Of a stretch of DNA of 64,000 nucleotides, positions 12,149 to 23,337 are shown one piece after another. Below the pieces are notes generated by a model. That model was given only the letters and a program-made list of their open reading frames with translations. It did no database searches and had not been told where the DNA came from. Positions within the stretch are counted from its first letter, which is position 1. Each line of letters begins with the position of its first letter. The DNA is from Myrica gale (lineage: Eukaryota; Streptophyta; Magnoliopsida; Fagales; Myricaceae), in NCBI GenBank assembly GCA_963930655.1, contig OZ005601.1, positions 15,120,001-15,184,000 on the forward strand, given 5' to 3'. The position numbers and the translations under genes were made by a program.

Positions 12149-12641
12149 AGGGTTATATGCCTATTTGGTCCCTGGGTTTTGACACATTTTAATAAATAGT
12201 CATTGGGTTTTTAAATTGATCATAAAGGTCCTTAAGTTTATAATTTTTATCAAACAAGTCCTTTCGCTAAACTTTTATCAATAAAGTTAACGATTCATAC
12301 GTCATTTCCAATACACATGTTAACCAAAACTTAAATCATGTGACTTGTAATTTTTGTAATTTTTTTTCATAATTTTGTTTTTTTAAATAATAAAACAAAG
12401 TAAATTATTTAAACTATTTTTAAAAACAAAAATTAAGAAAAAAAAATGTTAAAAAAATTATAAGTCACATTATTTTAGTTTATGGATTACACGTGTGAAT
12501 CATTAATTTTGAGAATGAAATTTTAAAATGACTTATTTGACAAAAATTATAAATACAGGGACCTTTATGATCAAGTTAAAAATCGAATGATCATTTATTA
12601 AAAATGGTCAAAATCTAGGGATGAAATGAGTACTTAACCCT
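12149..12641. mobile_element. Long-TIR MITE-like inverted repeat (about 490 bp)
   Basis: The left arm (AGGGTTATATGCCTATTTGG..., through AAAGGTCC and a TCAAACAAGTC-like segment) is matched in reverse on the right arm, which ends CTTAACCCT at 12641. The arms are roughly 190 bp each and imperfect, around an AT-rich centre. No clean target-site duplication was found. It has no coding sequence. Elements with AGGGTTAAxTxC ends are common MULE-like MITEs in plants; that class is inference. Confidence 0.65.
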
Positions 12642-12896
12642 AATTTTTATTTAGGCACTGTAACATAGAGTTGACCAAGTCTCTGACTTCTCTTTTGGTC
12701 CACTATTGAGCTGAAGCCTAGGCCCATTTTTTTAACAGAAGAAAGCTGGATATTTGGGCTATGGGATATCAAGTTAGGGCCTTGGAATTGAGCTTGGGAA
12801 AACAAGCCCAAAACCCAAGCCCAATTGCTTTTTGTTGGGCCAGTCATTAGAGCCCTTTCACCTAATCTAATTAAGACTCGCCCCCTCCCATTTACC

Positions 12897-13076
12897 AAGG
12901 TGATGTTCGTTTTGAAGGTTTTTGTAGGATTTGGAGAGTTTTGTGAATTTTTATGTGTTGTTAAAGTTGTATTGGTGTTTGTGTAGAGATTGATGATGTG
13001 TAAAAAAGTGATGATGATGTTTAAAGTTAATTTTTATTTATTATATTTTATTAACTACTAATTTTTTAAAGGTTAA
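12897..13076 (+). repeat. Dispersed MITE-like repeat, copy 1
   Basis: It begins AAGGTGATGTTCGTTTTG and continues through GGTGTTTGTGTAGAGATTG and GTGATGATGATGTTTAAAG. A clearly related copy lies in reverse orientation at 22975-23126. Only one end looks defined (AAGGTGAT); the other fades into A-rich sequence. It is non-coding. Confidence 0.6.
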
Positions 13077-13552
13077 AAAAAAACAAAAAAAAGGCAAAAA
13101 GTAGGCTGATCGAAGTAGACAAGTTGCTGCGCATGGCAGCAGCTTGTCGGAAGAGATTTAAAAAAAAAACAGAAAAAGTAAGTCAGACGTGGGCCATGAT
13201 GTCGGCGTGGATGCTGAATTTGCCGAACAAAATCCATTTGTGAATGTGAATCCTGCGGAAATGCAGAACACGAACATCTCCCAAGTTATCTTATTAAGTT
13301 TAACTAGCTAGGATTATTTTAACCCTAGTTTTAGCTTTAACATTAACCTTTTAACTAGTGTTAGTTAGGAGTTTAAAAGGGAGAGTAGGGAGCTGAGTTG
13401 GCATTTGGTTCGGCAAGAAAAATACCCAGGGAAAGAGAGAGTGATTTGAGAGTGAAGAAAGGGAGAAGAAAAAAGAAAACGCAAGGAAGAGGAAGAGGGG
13501 AGAAGAAAGAAAAAGAAGAAGAGAAGCTGATAAGCTAGTTAACCCTTACAAA

Positions 13553-13693
13553 ATGAGACAAAGGGCATATGTTGTGACTTGTGGAAATTGTGGGGTGGTT
13601 GAACACAACGTTAGAAGATGTCTTCAACTAAGAAGGTTTGGAAGAAAAAATTCAAAAAGGTCAGCCAAGAAGAAGCTGCTAAATCTTCAGTAA
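13553..13693 (+). pseudogene. 46-aa ORF with a CCHC zinc knuckle, transposase-like fragment
   Basis: A short open frame from ATG 13553 to TAA 13691-13693. Residues 10-23 read CGNCGVVEHNVRRC, a perfect CX2CX4HX4C knuckle, followed by a basic tail (RRFGRKNSKRSAKKK). This matches the small C-terminal knuckle of plant MULE/FAR1-type transposases, where CxxCxxxGHNxRxC is typical. No upstream transposase domain (MULE or SWIM) was recognised; the preceding 150 bp are purine-rich. It is probably the tail of a decayed transposase gene, less likely a tiny stand-alone gene. Confidence 0.45.
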
Positions 13694-13939
13694 CCATCAT
13701 ACAAGGACGAAGCTACATGTGAAAGAGCTAAGTAACGATAGAAACGGAGCTAGTTTGGCTAAAATCGGCCTTGTCACAGTTATGGCCAATGTAGGTAAAA
13801 ATAACCTGCCTTGACGGTACTGGTAATGGTTACACTGTTTGAGATAAACCAGCAACAATAGAGAGGAGAAAGGAGAGCTGCTAGAGAGAGATGTTGTTTC
13901 TAAAAGAAATGTGGAAGCAGTAGTTGGGGTTAGGGTTAA

Positions 13940-14116
13940 AACCCTAGCAAAAGGCGTCGTTCTCTTCTTAAATAGAATGGCGCGATTTTCTTTTATAACC
14001 AAAAAAATATAGAAAATTAAAAAAGAAGAAGAAAACCGTAAAGTAACCTGAACGGCCTAACCCAAGCAACCAAGGCGTCGTTCTCTTCTTAAAAAGAACG
14101 ATGCCTTTTCTTTTAT
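13940..14116 (+). repeat. Short duplicated segments (GGCGTCGTTCTCTTCTTAAA)
   Basis: AAGGCGTCGTTCTCTTCTTAAA occurs at about 13951 and again at about 14071, each followed by an AGAA and TTTTCTTTTAT run. A third, weaker copy (GGCGTAAGAGAACTACGTCGTTTTC) lies near 14165. It is non-coding and looks like a local duplication. Confidence 0.5.
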
Positions 14117-15261
14117 TAAAAAATAAAACAATGGTTTAACCCTAACCTCAGCAAAAGCCAAAAGGCGTAAGAGAACTACGTCGTTTTCTTTATTATTAAA
14201 AAAAAGTGGCGATTTTCCGGAAAGGTGTTGGTGCCGGTTAAACCAAGAACAACCAGTTTATCAAAAATTACCATCGGAACCAGTACCGGGAATCGCCAGT
14301 TTGGGGGTTCTTGACACCAGTACTAGTATCAGTGATGAAAATGCTCAGCCCTAAAGGGGGGGCCATGGCCCTCTCAAAATTTTGTAAATTTTTTTCTAAT
14401 ATAAGGGTAAAATTGGTAGTAATCTTTGTAATGCCCCCCTCCAAACAAAAAATGGAGAGGAAGATGTTAGAGGATGATAGAACGTGAGAGATGGAAGACC
14501 TAGTTTATAAGTGGACTCTCCAATATTTAAAATAAAAGATACCTTTTCTCTATCCCTCCATCTTTTTAAAAAATCACATCTGTGTTTTCTAAAATTTTTC
14601 TCTTTCTTTCTCTATCACTTCCTGCCTCTCAGGATTTACACTCTTATTGTCTAGATTTTCTCTCAATGGCCTCTCTCTCTCTCTTCAATTTTTCACCAAT
14701 TCTCATACACCAAAATTTTTAAACTCCTACAAATTTTGGGAGCCAAACGCCACCTTAATGTTATTACATTTAATTATTACTGTATAATTAAAATATTATT
14801 GCTATATTATTTGTGCATGCATATGTTATTTTAGCTAGATTTTAACATTGCTTTGTGTTTTTGTCAATAATTTATGAACCTTTACTTCAAAAATTTTAAA
14901 TTTTTGTTTGCATTCGGCATGCACAAGGTTTTAGTACTTATATAATAATTGATAACTTCTACTTGTTAATGGAACGTCCAATTCAGTTATCATAATTGAT
15001 GAAAAGTTTATAATTTTTTCATTTTTCAAGTTTTAAGAGTATGTTGTTACACTTCGATTATAATAAAAATTTGAAGGCCTTAGGATTTGTCGAGTACACG
15101 TAAGCTAATCCGAACACCCAGTATAAAAAAATTCAAGCAAAAGTTATATTTGACCCCTAAAGGACAAATCCTGACTTCGTCCCTGCCATCATATATATCT
15201 AACCATGTTAAAGTTGTTCCCATGAGATACCTTGTTATATCTAACATTTGCCTCATTGAGT
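14117..15261. other. Intergenic sequence, no gene seen
   Basis: AT-rich with frequent stops. Short ORFs here (for example at 15087) have no recognisable protein similarity. A CT-rich patch lies near 14580-14690. Confidence 0.45.
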
Positions 15262-15640
15262 GTTGGGTCCCAGCCTCCAACTACGGGGAAGCAGAAGGGC
15301 AGAGGAAAGAAGCCTACACTATTGGTACATCATGCTACAAATTATGTTTCTATTTTTGTTGTATTCTTATACTAACAGCTCTAGCTTGTATAGGGGTTTC
15401 AGCCTCCATCTTCTCAGCCAACTACAGAATTGCCAGCTATAGAGATGAGTAAGGGCAGAGGAAAGGGGGCTACACAATCTGTACAACATGCTACATTTTT
15501 ACCCTAAGCCATTTAATATTTTATGTGTTCTTATACTAACATCCCAGCTTGAATAGGGGTCCCAACCTCCAGCTTCTTAGCCAATTACAGAGCTGCCAGC
15601 TATAGAGAAGGGAAAGGCTAGAGGAAATACACAATCGATA
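15262..15640 (+). repeat. Imperfect tandem repeat, about three copies
   Basis: A unit of roughly 150-180 bp recurs. Its landmarks are CAGCCTCCA, TCAGCCAACTACAGA, GCCAGCTATAGAGA, GGGCAGAGGAAAG, CTACACAATC, ACATGCTACA and TTCTTATACTAACA. They appear at about 15270-15385, 15400-15545 and 15567-15640. No long frame survives across all copies. It lies just outside the left end of the CACTA element, so it may belong to an older element; no function can be assigned. Confidence 0.6.
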
Positions 15641-15774
15641 TGAATTTTTTCATGGTTTTATTTCTTAGTTGATTCATAGCTGAATTGCAAAAACCCTACA
15701 CACAACGTGGCGGAACATTTCGTCACTTAATATTCTATTTTTAATATAGGGAAATGATAATTTTTAGTCCTTGT

Positions 15775-18700
15775 CACTACAAAAAAAATTGACTTTTAGT
15801 GACAAAATTATTTGTCACTAAAAGTCAAAATTTCGTCACTAAAAGTATTAATGACGAAATTTTTTCATCATGAGTTCCGTCAGTGAAAGAGCGTCACAAA
15901 ATGAATTTCGTGACAAAACCCGATTTTCGTCATGAAATTTTTTTAGTGACAGAAAATTTTCGTCACTAAATCTAATGATCGATCGGTACTTTTACCGATC
16001 GGTCGGTGAGAATGTAGTGGTGGATCGATTGAAACAGCGATCGACCGGTCATTTATTTCAGCGATGGAACGTTGATTAAGTAACTGATCGATCGGTGTAA
16101 TCTGACGATCGATCGTCTATTTCTCCACCGATCGATCGTTTACGTTACTGATCGATCATTCATTTTTTCTTTTTAATATTGACGATCGAATAGTGGTATT
16201 GAACGATGGATCGGTTTAACAACAATCGATCGATCGCTGAAGATGTCGATCGAACGGTGGTAACAAAATCGATTTTTTTTTTAAAATAATAATCATAGAA
16301 AATATTATATAACGTACTATTACAATAACAATATAATTCTCACATTAATAAACATCAATAATAAAAAATAGCGATCCGTAATTAAATCGAAAATAATATC
16401 GTAATAATAATACATAATCACAAAGCTATTAAAACATACATGCATATACTTTTTTGAACCTCTAAACTGGCTGAATAGTCGCTTTGACATGTCGCTCATT
16501 TTCTTCTCCATTACATATGACATTTTCTTCTCCAGCTCCTTTGATATTTCTGTCCGTAAGCGCTCTTGCTCCTTTCGCATGTCCTCTTGTTCCTGTTGCA
16601 TGCGCTCCTCGTGCTCCACTCGCATGCAGAAAAATAGTCGCTTTGAACCTCTAGTTTCTTTCCTTATGGAAATCAATATTATGGAACAATAAATCTGAAT
16701 ATATAATTTTGGCAGAAAAATACAAATATTATATGTATATATACGGTACGGGGTTTGCACGAATGTCATATGTTCGAGCATATATGTTAGAAATTAAAGA
16801 AAAAAACACAAGACAATAGTAGGAAAACAGAATTGGTTGTGCTTATGCATTGATAAAATAGCTGAGGTGCTGGACAAATGTTTTTACCCATGTCAGCAAA
16901 CATGACGCCCAGGCTGTAGGAAATACATTGAAAACTCCAAATTGTTAGAAAAATTAAAATTAATAGCTAAATGCATCAGATCTAGTTCTACTGCTTCACT
17001 GATCCGACAATATATGAAAACATTCGCTTCAGTAGCGTGTGAAAGAGAGAGGTGACCCGTGGGGATTACATTTCTCTGGTAATTCACTGATCCGATAAGA
17101 GCACCCGTCCGTCGGAAGGAGATGTTGCCATTTGATTCTCTTCTTGTTTGAGAATCTGAAGAAATCTCTATTCTCCTCCAGTTAGTTTATGCAATCATGT
17201 TGTGATGTCTTCTATCAAAATTCTAGCTAAGACAAAGCTGAATCTAAGCAAGTCATTACAACATTATTTTGTTAAAAGCATCCTTAGTGCACTGAGTGTT
17301 GTGCCAACTGAGAATATGAATATTGAAACTTAAACCATGGCCAGTTCAGTTAATGGAACATTTCGACAAGGTTTCCATAATACTTGATCAAACAAATTCA
17401 GTCTCACTCGCCTGCCAAATTGGTCAGTCCGTGTCTTTTAGATTTCTATCAGTCACTAGTTTGTTTAATGGGAACATCCAAAATATGGTATTAAGCCACA
17501 TGAGCTGCTTTACATTAAAAGAAATCCCAGAATTTAAAATATCATACATGATTCACCAATGGGATGTGTTGGGTAGGCCAGAATAAAATGTTGCGACACT
17601 TATCATAATGGTAAAATGCAAAAAAGGAACAGAGTAATGGATGGAAAAGATGTTATTAACTAAAATAAATTGATCAGAATTTCAAAAACATGTGAGATGT
17701 GATCAAAACTAAAAATAAGCCTAGCGTAGTCTGTCATATTTTGTGAGCAACTAAAAAACATGACATTCATTCCGCACTAGTACAAAAGCAACACAAAAAT
17801 GGAAATTCTCTAAGCATCAAAGAATTATCATTGTCATTAGGGAATAAAATATAATAACATCTTTGTAAGATAAAGATAAGCCAATGGGAAGCTAACCTTT
17901 ACCCATAACTGCAAACATAACTCAATAGCTCTTTCCAGATTAGCCAGACTCGCCTACTTTACAGAAACTCCGATCACTATATGTCCTGATTAATGGTGTG
18001 TTTGCCCTGTTACCCGAACTAGCATCCCTGCTTCAACAACTGATTATGATAGCAAGAAAAATCAAACAATCATGAAACTTTTCCCTGCTAGCAAATAAAA
18101 AAGAAACATTTGGCTAAAGATTGTAGAAAAAACTTTATGCTAATAAATAGAAAGAAAAAAAAAGAAACAAAGGGAGCGAGAAGAGATAATTTGACAAATC
18201 GGTGTTCCATCTAACAGACGATCGATCGTCACTTATTGGTGATCGATCGTTAATTACCCAGGTCGATAAAACCATGCAAACTCTCCCCACACACTCAAAT
18301 TCATGCCCAAATCACTCTCAACTCATCCTCATTCAATACTCATTGTAATGTACATATTAAAAACATCCTAATAAGCTCTAATCATCACAAATTATATCCA
18401 CAATGCCCACAAATACCCAAATAAAAAAAATCATCAAATAACCAACCAAATCGTTCATAAATCGTAATGTATGTAGAGTATATTACCTCTTGCACGATAT
18501 AAACACCAAAACGAACTAAAATCTCTACCAAAATCTCAAAAATTTCGCCAAATATTTTCAATATTCACTCGGTTAAAAAACCAATGAATATGAGCACGAC
18601 TTCCTCTTAATCTATTCTAAACACTCCCTCAAGCAAAAAAACGGTATTTGGACTAAGTTTAAGAGGAAAAGAGCTCCTTGTCGCAAGCCTTCGTTCTCCT

Positions 18701-20180
18701 CGTTTCCGTAGGTATTTTTTTCACTTCATCCACGGCCTTAGAGCATTTGGACATTTCAAGCACGATAAACACCGATCGATCGGTCACCATACATATCGAT
18801 TGTCTTGTCAGCTTTAAAATTCCAGCTAATTTTTCAAACGATCGATCGCAATTTTCCACGATCAATCGGGAAACGAATTCAAAACGACGACGGACGTGAG
18901 CGATCGATCGATATTAATATATGATCCATCGGTCTCAAACCATTAGACGACACTGTCCTTTACCGATCGATCGGTGACGTACCGATCGATCGTTAAACCT
19001 AATTATTGAAAAAACGATTTTTAACCTAACAAATGAAATAATTATAAAATTATTTTACTTAAAATGTCATTTTAATACATATCTCATACTAATAACTTAT
19101 AATCATGTGTTAAATACACTTTATATCACTAGTTTATGACATCTTAGTACATTGCTGATACTAACTCTTATAAAATATTTATTTGATGTACCATGTACAA
19201 CTTGTACAAGCTTTCCTAAATATTAATGAAGTATATTTTATATGTTGTTATGTAATCTAAACATATCCTAACGTACTTTGTTAATATATATTTTGTATTT
19301 CTAATTATTTAAGCTCATATTATTCAATCACAAATGTTTAATCATGAAATTTACGTACCGATCGATCATCAATGTTAACTGATCGATTGCCTTTTGCATT
19401 TAAAAGGACACCGTGTGAACCGATCGATCGCTTTATCTGAACGATTGATCGCTTCGTCTAACGAAAACGACGACGCATTTTGACGATTCATCAGTGTGAC
19501 TTTACCGATCGATCATTATGCATAAGACAAAACGACAACGTCCTTGATGATTGATCACTTCAATATAAACGATCGATCGGTAGATTGGAAATATCTAAAC
19601 GACATCGTACTTTAACGATCGATCACCTAAATCACCGATCGATCGTGTATCTTAAAATTTAGAAAGATCTTCTATGGCGCATGACGATCGATCGTCATAT
19701 CGTAGCGATGGATCGATTATTGTGCCTTTACCGATCGCTTGTTATGCATAAGACAAAACGACGACGTCCTTGATGATCGATCACTTCAATATAAACGATC
19801 GATCAGTATATTAGAAATATCTAAACAACATCGTACTTAAATGATCGATCACCTAAATCAACGATCGACCAGTTATCTTAAAATTTAGAAAATTTTAAGA
19901 TAACGCATGTCGATCGATCGTCATATCGTAGCGATGGATCGGTTATGATGAACGATTGATTGTGTTTCAAAGCCACGTGTTTATTGATAACCAACGATCG
20001 GTATATAAACAACGATCGATCGGGTGGAATGACGTCGTAATTTCCTCGCCAAAACTCTTTGCATTTAGTGATGGAGAATTTCATCACAAAAGTACCGATC
20101 GATCGGCGTGTGACAAAAAATTTGTTTGGTGATGAAACTTTCGTCAGTAAAAATTCACTTTTCGTGACGAAGTCAATTTT
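15775..20180. mobile_element. Degenerate CACTA (En/Spm) transposon
   Basis: The left end is CACTACAAAAAAAATTGAC, followed by inverted GTGACAAAA/TTTGTCAC blocks. Both flanks then carry dense CGATCGATCG-type motifs (15965-16270; and 18215-18250, 18770-18990, 19360-20110). The middle contains a minus-strand coiled-coil fragment of the En/Spm transposase type. The right edge has GTGACGAAG and TTTCGTCACAAAAAAA subterminal sequence at about 20155-20190, but no GTAGTG terminus was found, so the right end is degraded or missing and the limit is approximate. It is non-autonomous. Confidence 0.75.
16455..16632 (-). pseudogene. Plant transposase (Ptta/En/Spm) coiled-coil fragment
   Basis: The minus-strand frame reads a charged heptad-like segment (HEERMQQEQEDMRKEQERLR, then ELEKKMSYVMEKKMSDM). 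This style of Met/Glu/Gln-rich coil is typical of the C terminus of the plant transposase family found in CACTA elements. It sits between the two CGATCGATCG-rich flanks. No TNP2-like catalytic domain was recognised nearby. The surrounding frame (16320-16781) is otherwise low-complexity. Confidence 0.55.
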
Positions 20181-20219
20181 CGTCACAAAAAAACCATTGA
20201 CTCTCATAACGCATATAAG

Positions 20220-21314
20220 AGCAGCTCGAAATTTTCATTTTACATTTTCAAACATGGATAACATAACACATAACAGTGTCCTCTTCTATACATTTCAAGT
20301 CACATAATACAAAATACATAACACACAATAGGACATAAGGTCTTAATACAAAATTTATAACACATAACAGTACACTAACTCCTACAAAATAGGACACCGA
20401 AAGATACAATAACATCACATTGACTGTCACCAACACCAAGGTAATGCAGCTATATATATGGATAAGTCATAAACAAGCATAATTTCTCCAACAAGATGAT
20501 GATCACCCACGAGACAATAAGCAGGTATATGAACCACCTCTTGCTTGCTTTTTGCGAGTTAAGTTCATTCTCTGTAATCCTCAACTTAAAACTCCAAGTA
20601 TAATCTCTCTCCCACGCTAACAAGTCCTCACATCCACCTATTAGAAAAATCTACACTGATGCTGCCTCTATAACAGAAAACCAAATGAAGTTATTAAATG
20701 AGCAAGAAGTTGATTTAGATATTTCATCGAACATGTTAGTCACTTACATGTCTCTCATACATAACACAATTGCAGAACTTCCTACCAAGGTTTAAATCAA
20801 TCCCCGAAGTCCTTAACACTACCTTCAATCCACATCTACACACATTTGCGTTGCGATTTCGAGCATCTATAACAACATATAATGAGATGAAGGAAGACGT
20901 CTTTGATGAAGACCCACACAACAGAATGGGGAACTGCTATTGTCTGAGCGTTACCATAACACCTCCAATCAACCTCCAAGACAAATCGGTGCATCAAGTC
21001 TTTGAAATATAGGAGATTTAGTAAGTTTCACAAAAGGACAAAGAAATTTGAGAATTTTTTAGCGAATGAGGGTCTACGATTGTGTTAGTAGAGAAGACGA
21101 TGATGTGGTAGATGGGGACGTGGGAGACAAGTGGCATAGGGACGTGGCAGATGGAAGACCTAATTTGAGCATACATGGAGGAGTAAAAATGTGATAAAAA
21201 TCAATTGAGTTATTTGGATTACGTGGAACAGGCTTCGTCAGCTCCAGTAACGGCATTGGATCTAGTGAGATTCCTACCAAAATAACAAATTCAATGAACT
21301 TTCTATTTTTTTAA
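20220..21314. other. Non-coding sequence right of the CACTA remnant
   Basis: AT-rich, with a run of ACATAACACATAACA-like imperfect repeats at 20255-20385. The 80-codon frame at 20770 has no recognisable domain. No gene is supported. Confidence 0.4.
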
Positions 21315-22532
21315 GGTAAATTTACAAATAGCTCACTCAGTTCTAACGCCTTTTTAAAAAACTCAATGATTTTAAAAAATTTCAAAACCTTCACTGTGTT
21401 TGTCATTTTGGTATCAAAATTCATTGGACCCAACGCTGTTAGACCGTTTTAATGAAAAATTTATCTCGTCCAATCACAATGTGACATGTGTCATTAAAGA
21501 AATAAAAAATTTAAAAAATATTTTTTAAATAAAAAATAAATCTAAAATTAATAAAAAAACGTAATTAAAAAAAGGAAGAAAATTTACAAATAACTCACTA
21601 AGTTTTAATGTCGTTTAAACAAACTCACTGACTTTTAAACAATTTCAAAACGCTCACTAAGCTTGTCATTTTGGTATCAGAAATCACTGGACTCAACGCT
21701 GTTATACCAGTTTAACGGAAATTTCATCTCTTCCAATCACAATGTGATACGTGTCATTAAATAAAAATAAAAAATAAATTTAAAATTAATAAAAAAACAT
21801 AGTTATTATTTATTTTTTAAAAAAGGATCGGGGACCCCGAATCCTTTCACGGTGGAAGGGGAATCCACCTTTGGCTGCTGGGTGGTCGGGGGACCTCCCC
21901 TATCCCTCAACACCCCTATCCCTCAACCAGGGATAGGGGAGGTCCCCCAAACCACCTCCCAGGGTGGATCCCCCTCCCTCTAGGCGCCCAAAATTGTGCG
22001 ACTAGAGGTGGAGGGGAATCCCCCCTCCACCGTGAGGATCGAGGGTCCCCGATCCCACCTTTTTTTAATTACATTTTTATTAATTTTAGATTTATTGTTT
22101 ATTTAGATTTTTTAAATTTTTTATGTATTTAATGACACGTGTCACATTGTGATTGGATGATATGAATTTTCCGTTAAACATGTATAACGACGTTGAGTCC
22201 AGTGAGTTTTGATACCAAAATGAAAAATCTAGTGAGCGTTTTGAAATTTTTAAAACCCAGTGAGTTTTTTAAAAAGGCGCTAAAACTTAGTGAGCTATTT
22301 AATTTTTTTTTTGTAAATTTTTTTTAATTAATTTTAGATTTTTTATGTATTTAATGACACGTGTCACATTGTAATTGGACGAGATGAATTTCCTTTAAAC
22401 CGATCTAACGGCGTTGGGTCCAATGAGTTTTGATTCCAAAATGACAAATTCATTGAATGTTTTGAAATTTTTTAAAATTCAGTAATTTTTTTAAAAAGAC
22501 GTTAAAATTTAATGAATTATTTGTAAATTTTC
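21315..22532. mobile_element. Nested long inverted repeat (foldback/MITE in MITE)
   Basis: Two tandem left arms (from about 21315 and about 21573) both begin AATTTACAAATA.CTCACT and contain TTTTGGTATCA, CCAATCACAATGTGA and TGTCATTAAA. Both are matched in reverse by two right arms (ending about 22322 and about 22532). The centre (21830-22060) is a GC-rich imperfect palindrome with GGGACCCCGAATCC and CCCCGATCC ends and an ATAGGGGAGGTCCCCC core. The order is L-L-palindrome-R-R. It is non-coding. A fragment of the same arm type lies near 5775-5845. Confidence 0.75.
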
Positions 22533-22974
22533 CTTTTTTTTAAAACCTAATGAAATTTTTAAAAGGTGATAAAATCATTTTCCTAATTTATTAACTCGCA
22601 CCCTCTAAAACAATTTGCGGATTTCAAGCATAGGATCTTGTCAAATTCGAATTAGGCTATAAGACAGATAAGTACTAAATACAATTTTTAAAATTTTTGT
22701 TTTATTTTTAATTCTCCTGTTTTTTTTTCAAGTTAATTTTTAATTCTCCTGTTTCAATCACACTTTTCTAATGAACGGTTTGATCAAAAAATGAGGATTT
22801 GAATCCTCTTTCACTATGTTCGGCGAAAAAACTAAAGGAAGAGGAGGATTCGACTCCCCCTCCCCTGCAGTCCCCTGCCCCATGTCCCCACCTTGTCTCC
22901 GGCGCATTTCATTGTTATTTTGTCTTTTAGTGATTATTTTATTTTATTCTATTTTTAATAAAAAAAAAAAAAAA

Positions 22975-23126
22975 TTTAAAATATAAAACAAACAACTTTA
23001 AACATCATCATTACTTTTTTACACATCAACAATTTTTACACAAACACCAATATAACTTTATCATCACTTAAAAATTCACAAAATTCTCCAAATTCTACAA
23101 AAACCTTCCAAACGAATATCACCTTA
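22975..23126 (-). repeat. Dispersed MITE-like repeat, copy 2
   Basis: Read on the minus strand it begins AAGGTGATATTCGTTTGG and follows copy 1 (12897-13076) through GGTGTTTGTGTAAAAATTG and TAATGATGATGTTTAAAG. It ends about 210 bp upstream of the VPS8 start codon, so it lies in the presumed promoter or 5' leader region. Confidence 0.65.
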
Positions 23127-23337
23127 CGAATTTTGGTCACGGAAGAATTTTTAAATATAAAATCAAGCCCAATGGTGTTCTAGTTCAACAGGCTTCGCCT
23201 TCGCCTTCGCCAGGGACCTCAGTGGTGATCCAACGAAGGTGAAACATCTTCCTTTAAACGACTAGCAATAGCTGCAGTGTTACAAACAATACGACATGAC
23301 CCAGGATCTTACGAGAACCGAACTACCACCTCCGGCC

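Noticed and set aside
15965-20110. CRISPR-like or satellite array from the CGATCGATCG repeats
   Set aside because: Motifs are short, of irregular spacing and in both orientations, within an element with a CACTA end; no unit-plus-spacer regularity, and this is plant DNA.
20059-20307. Frames at the right edge of the CACTA element
   Set aside because: They translate GATCGATC and GTCAC repeats; no protein similarity.
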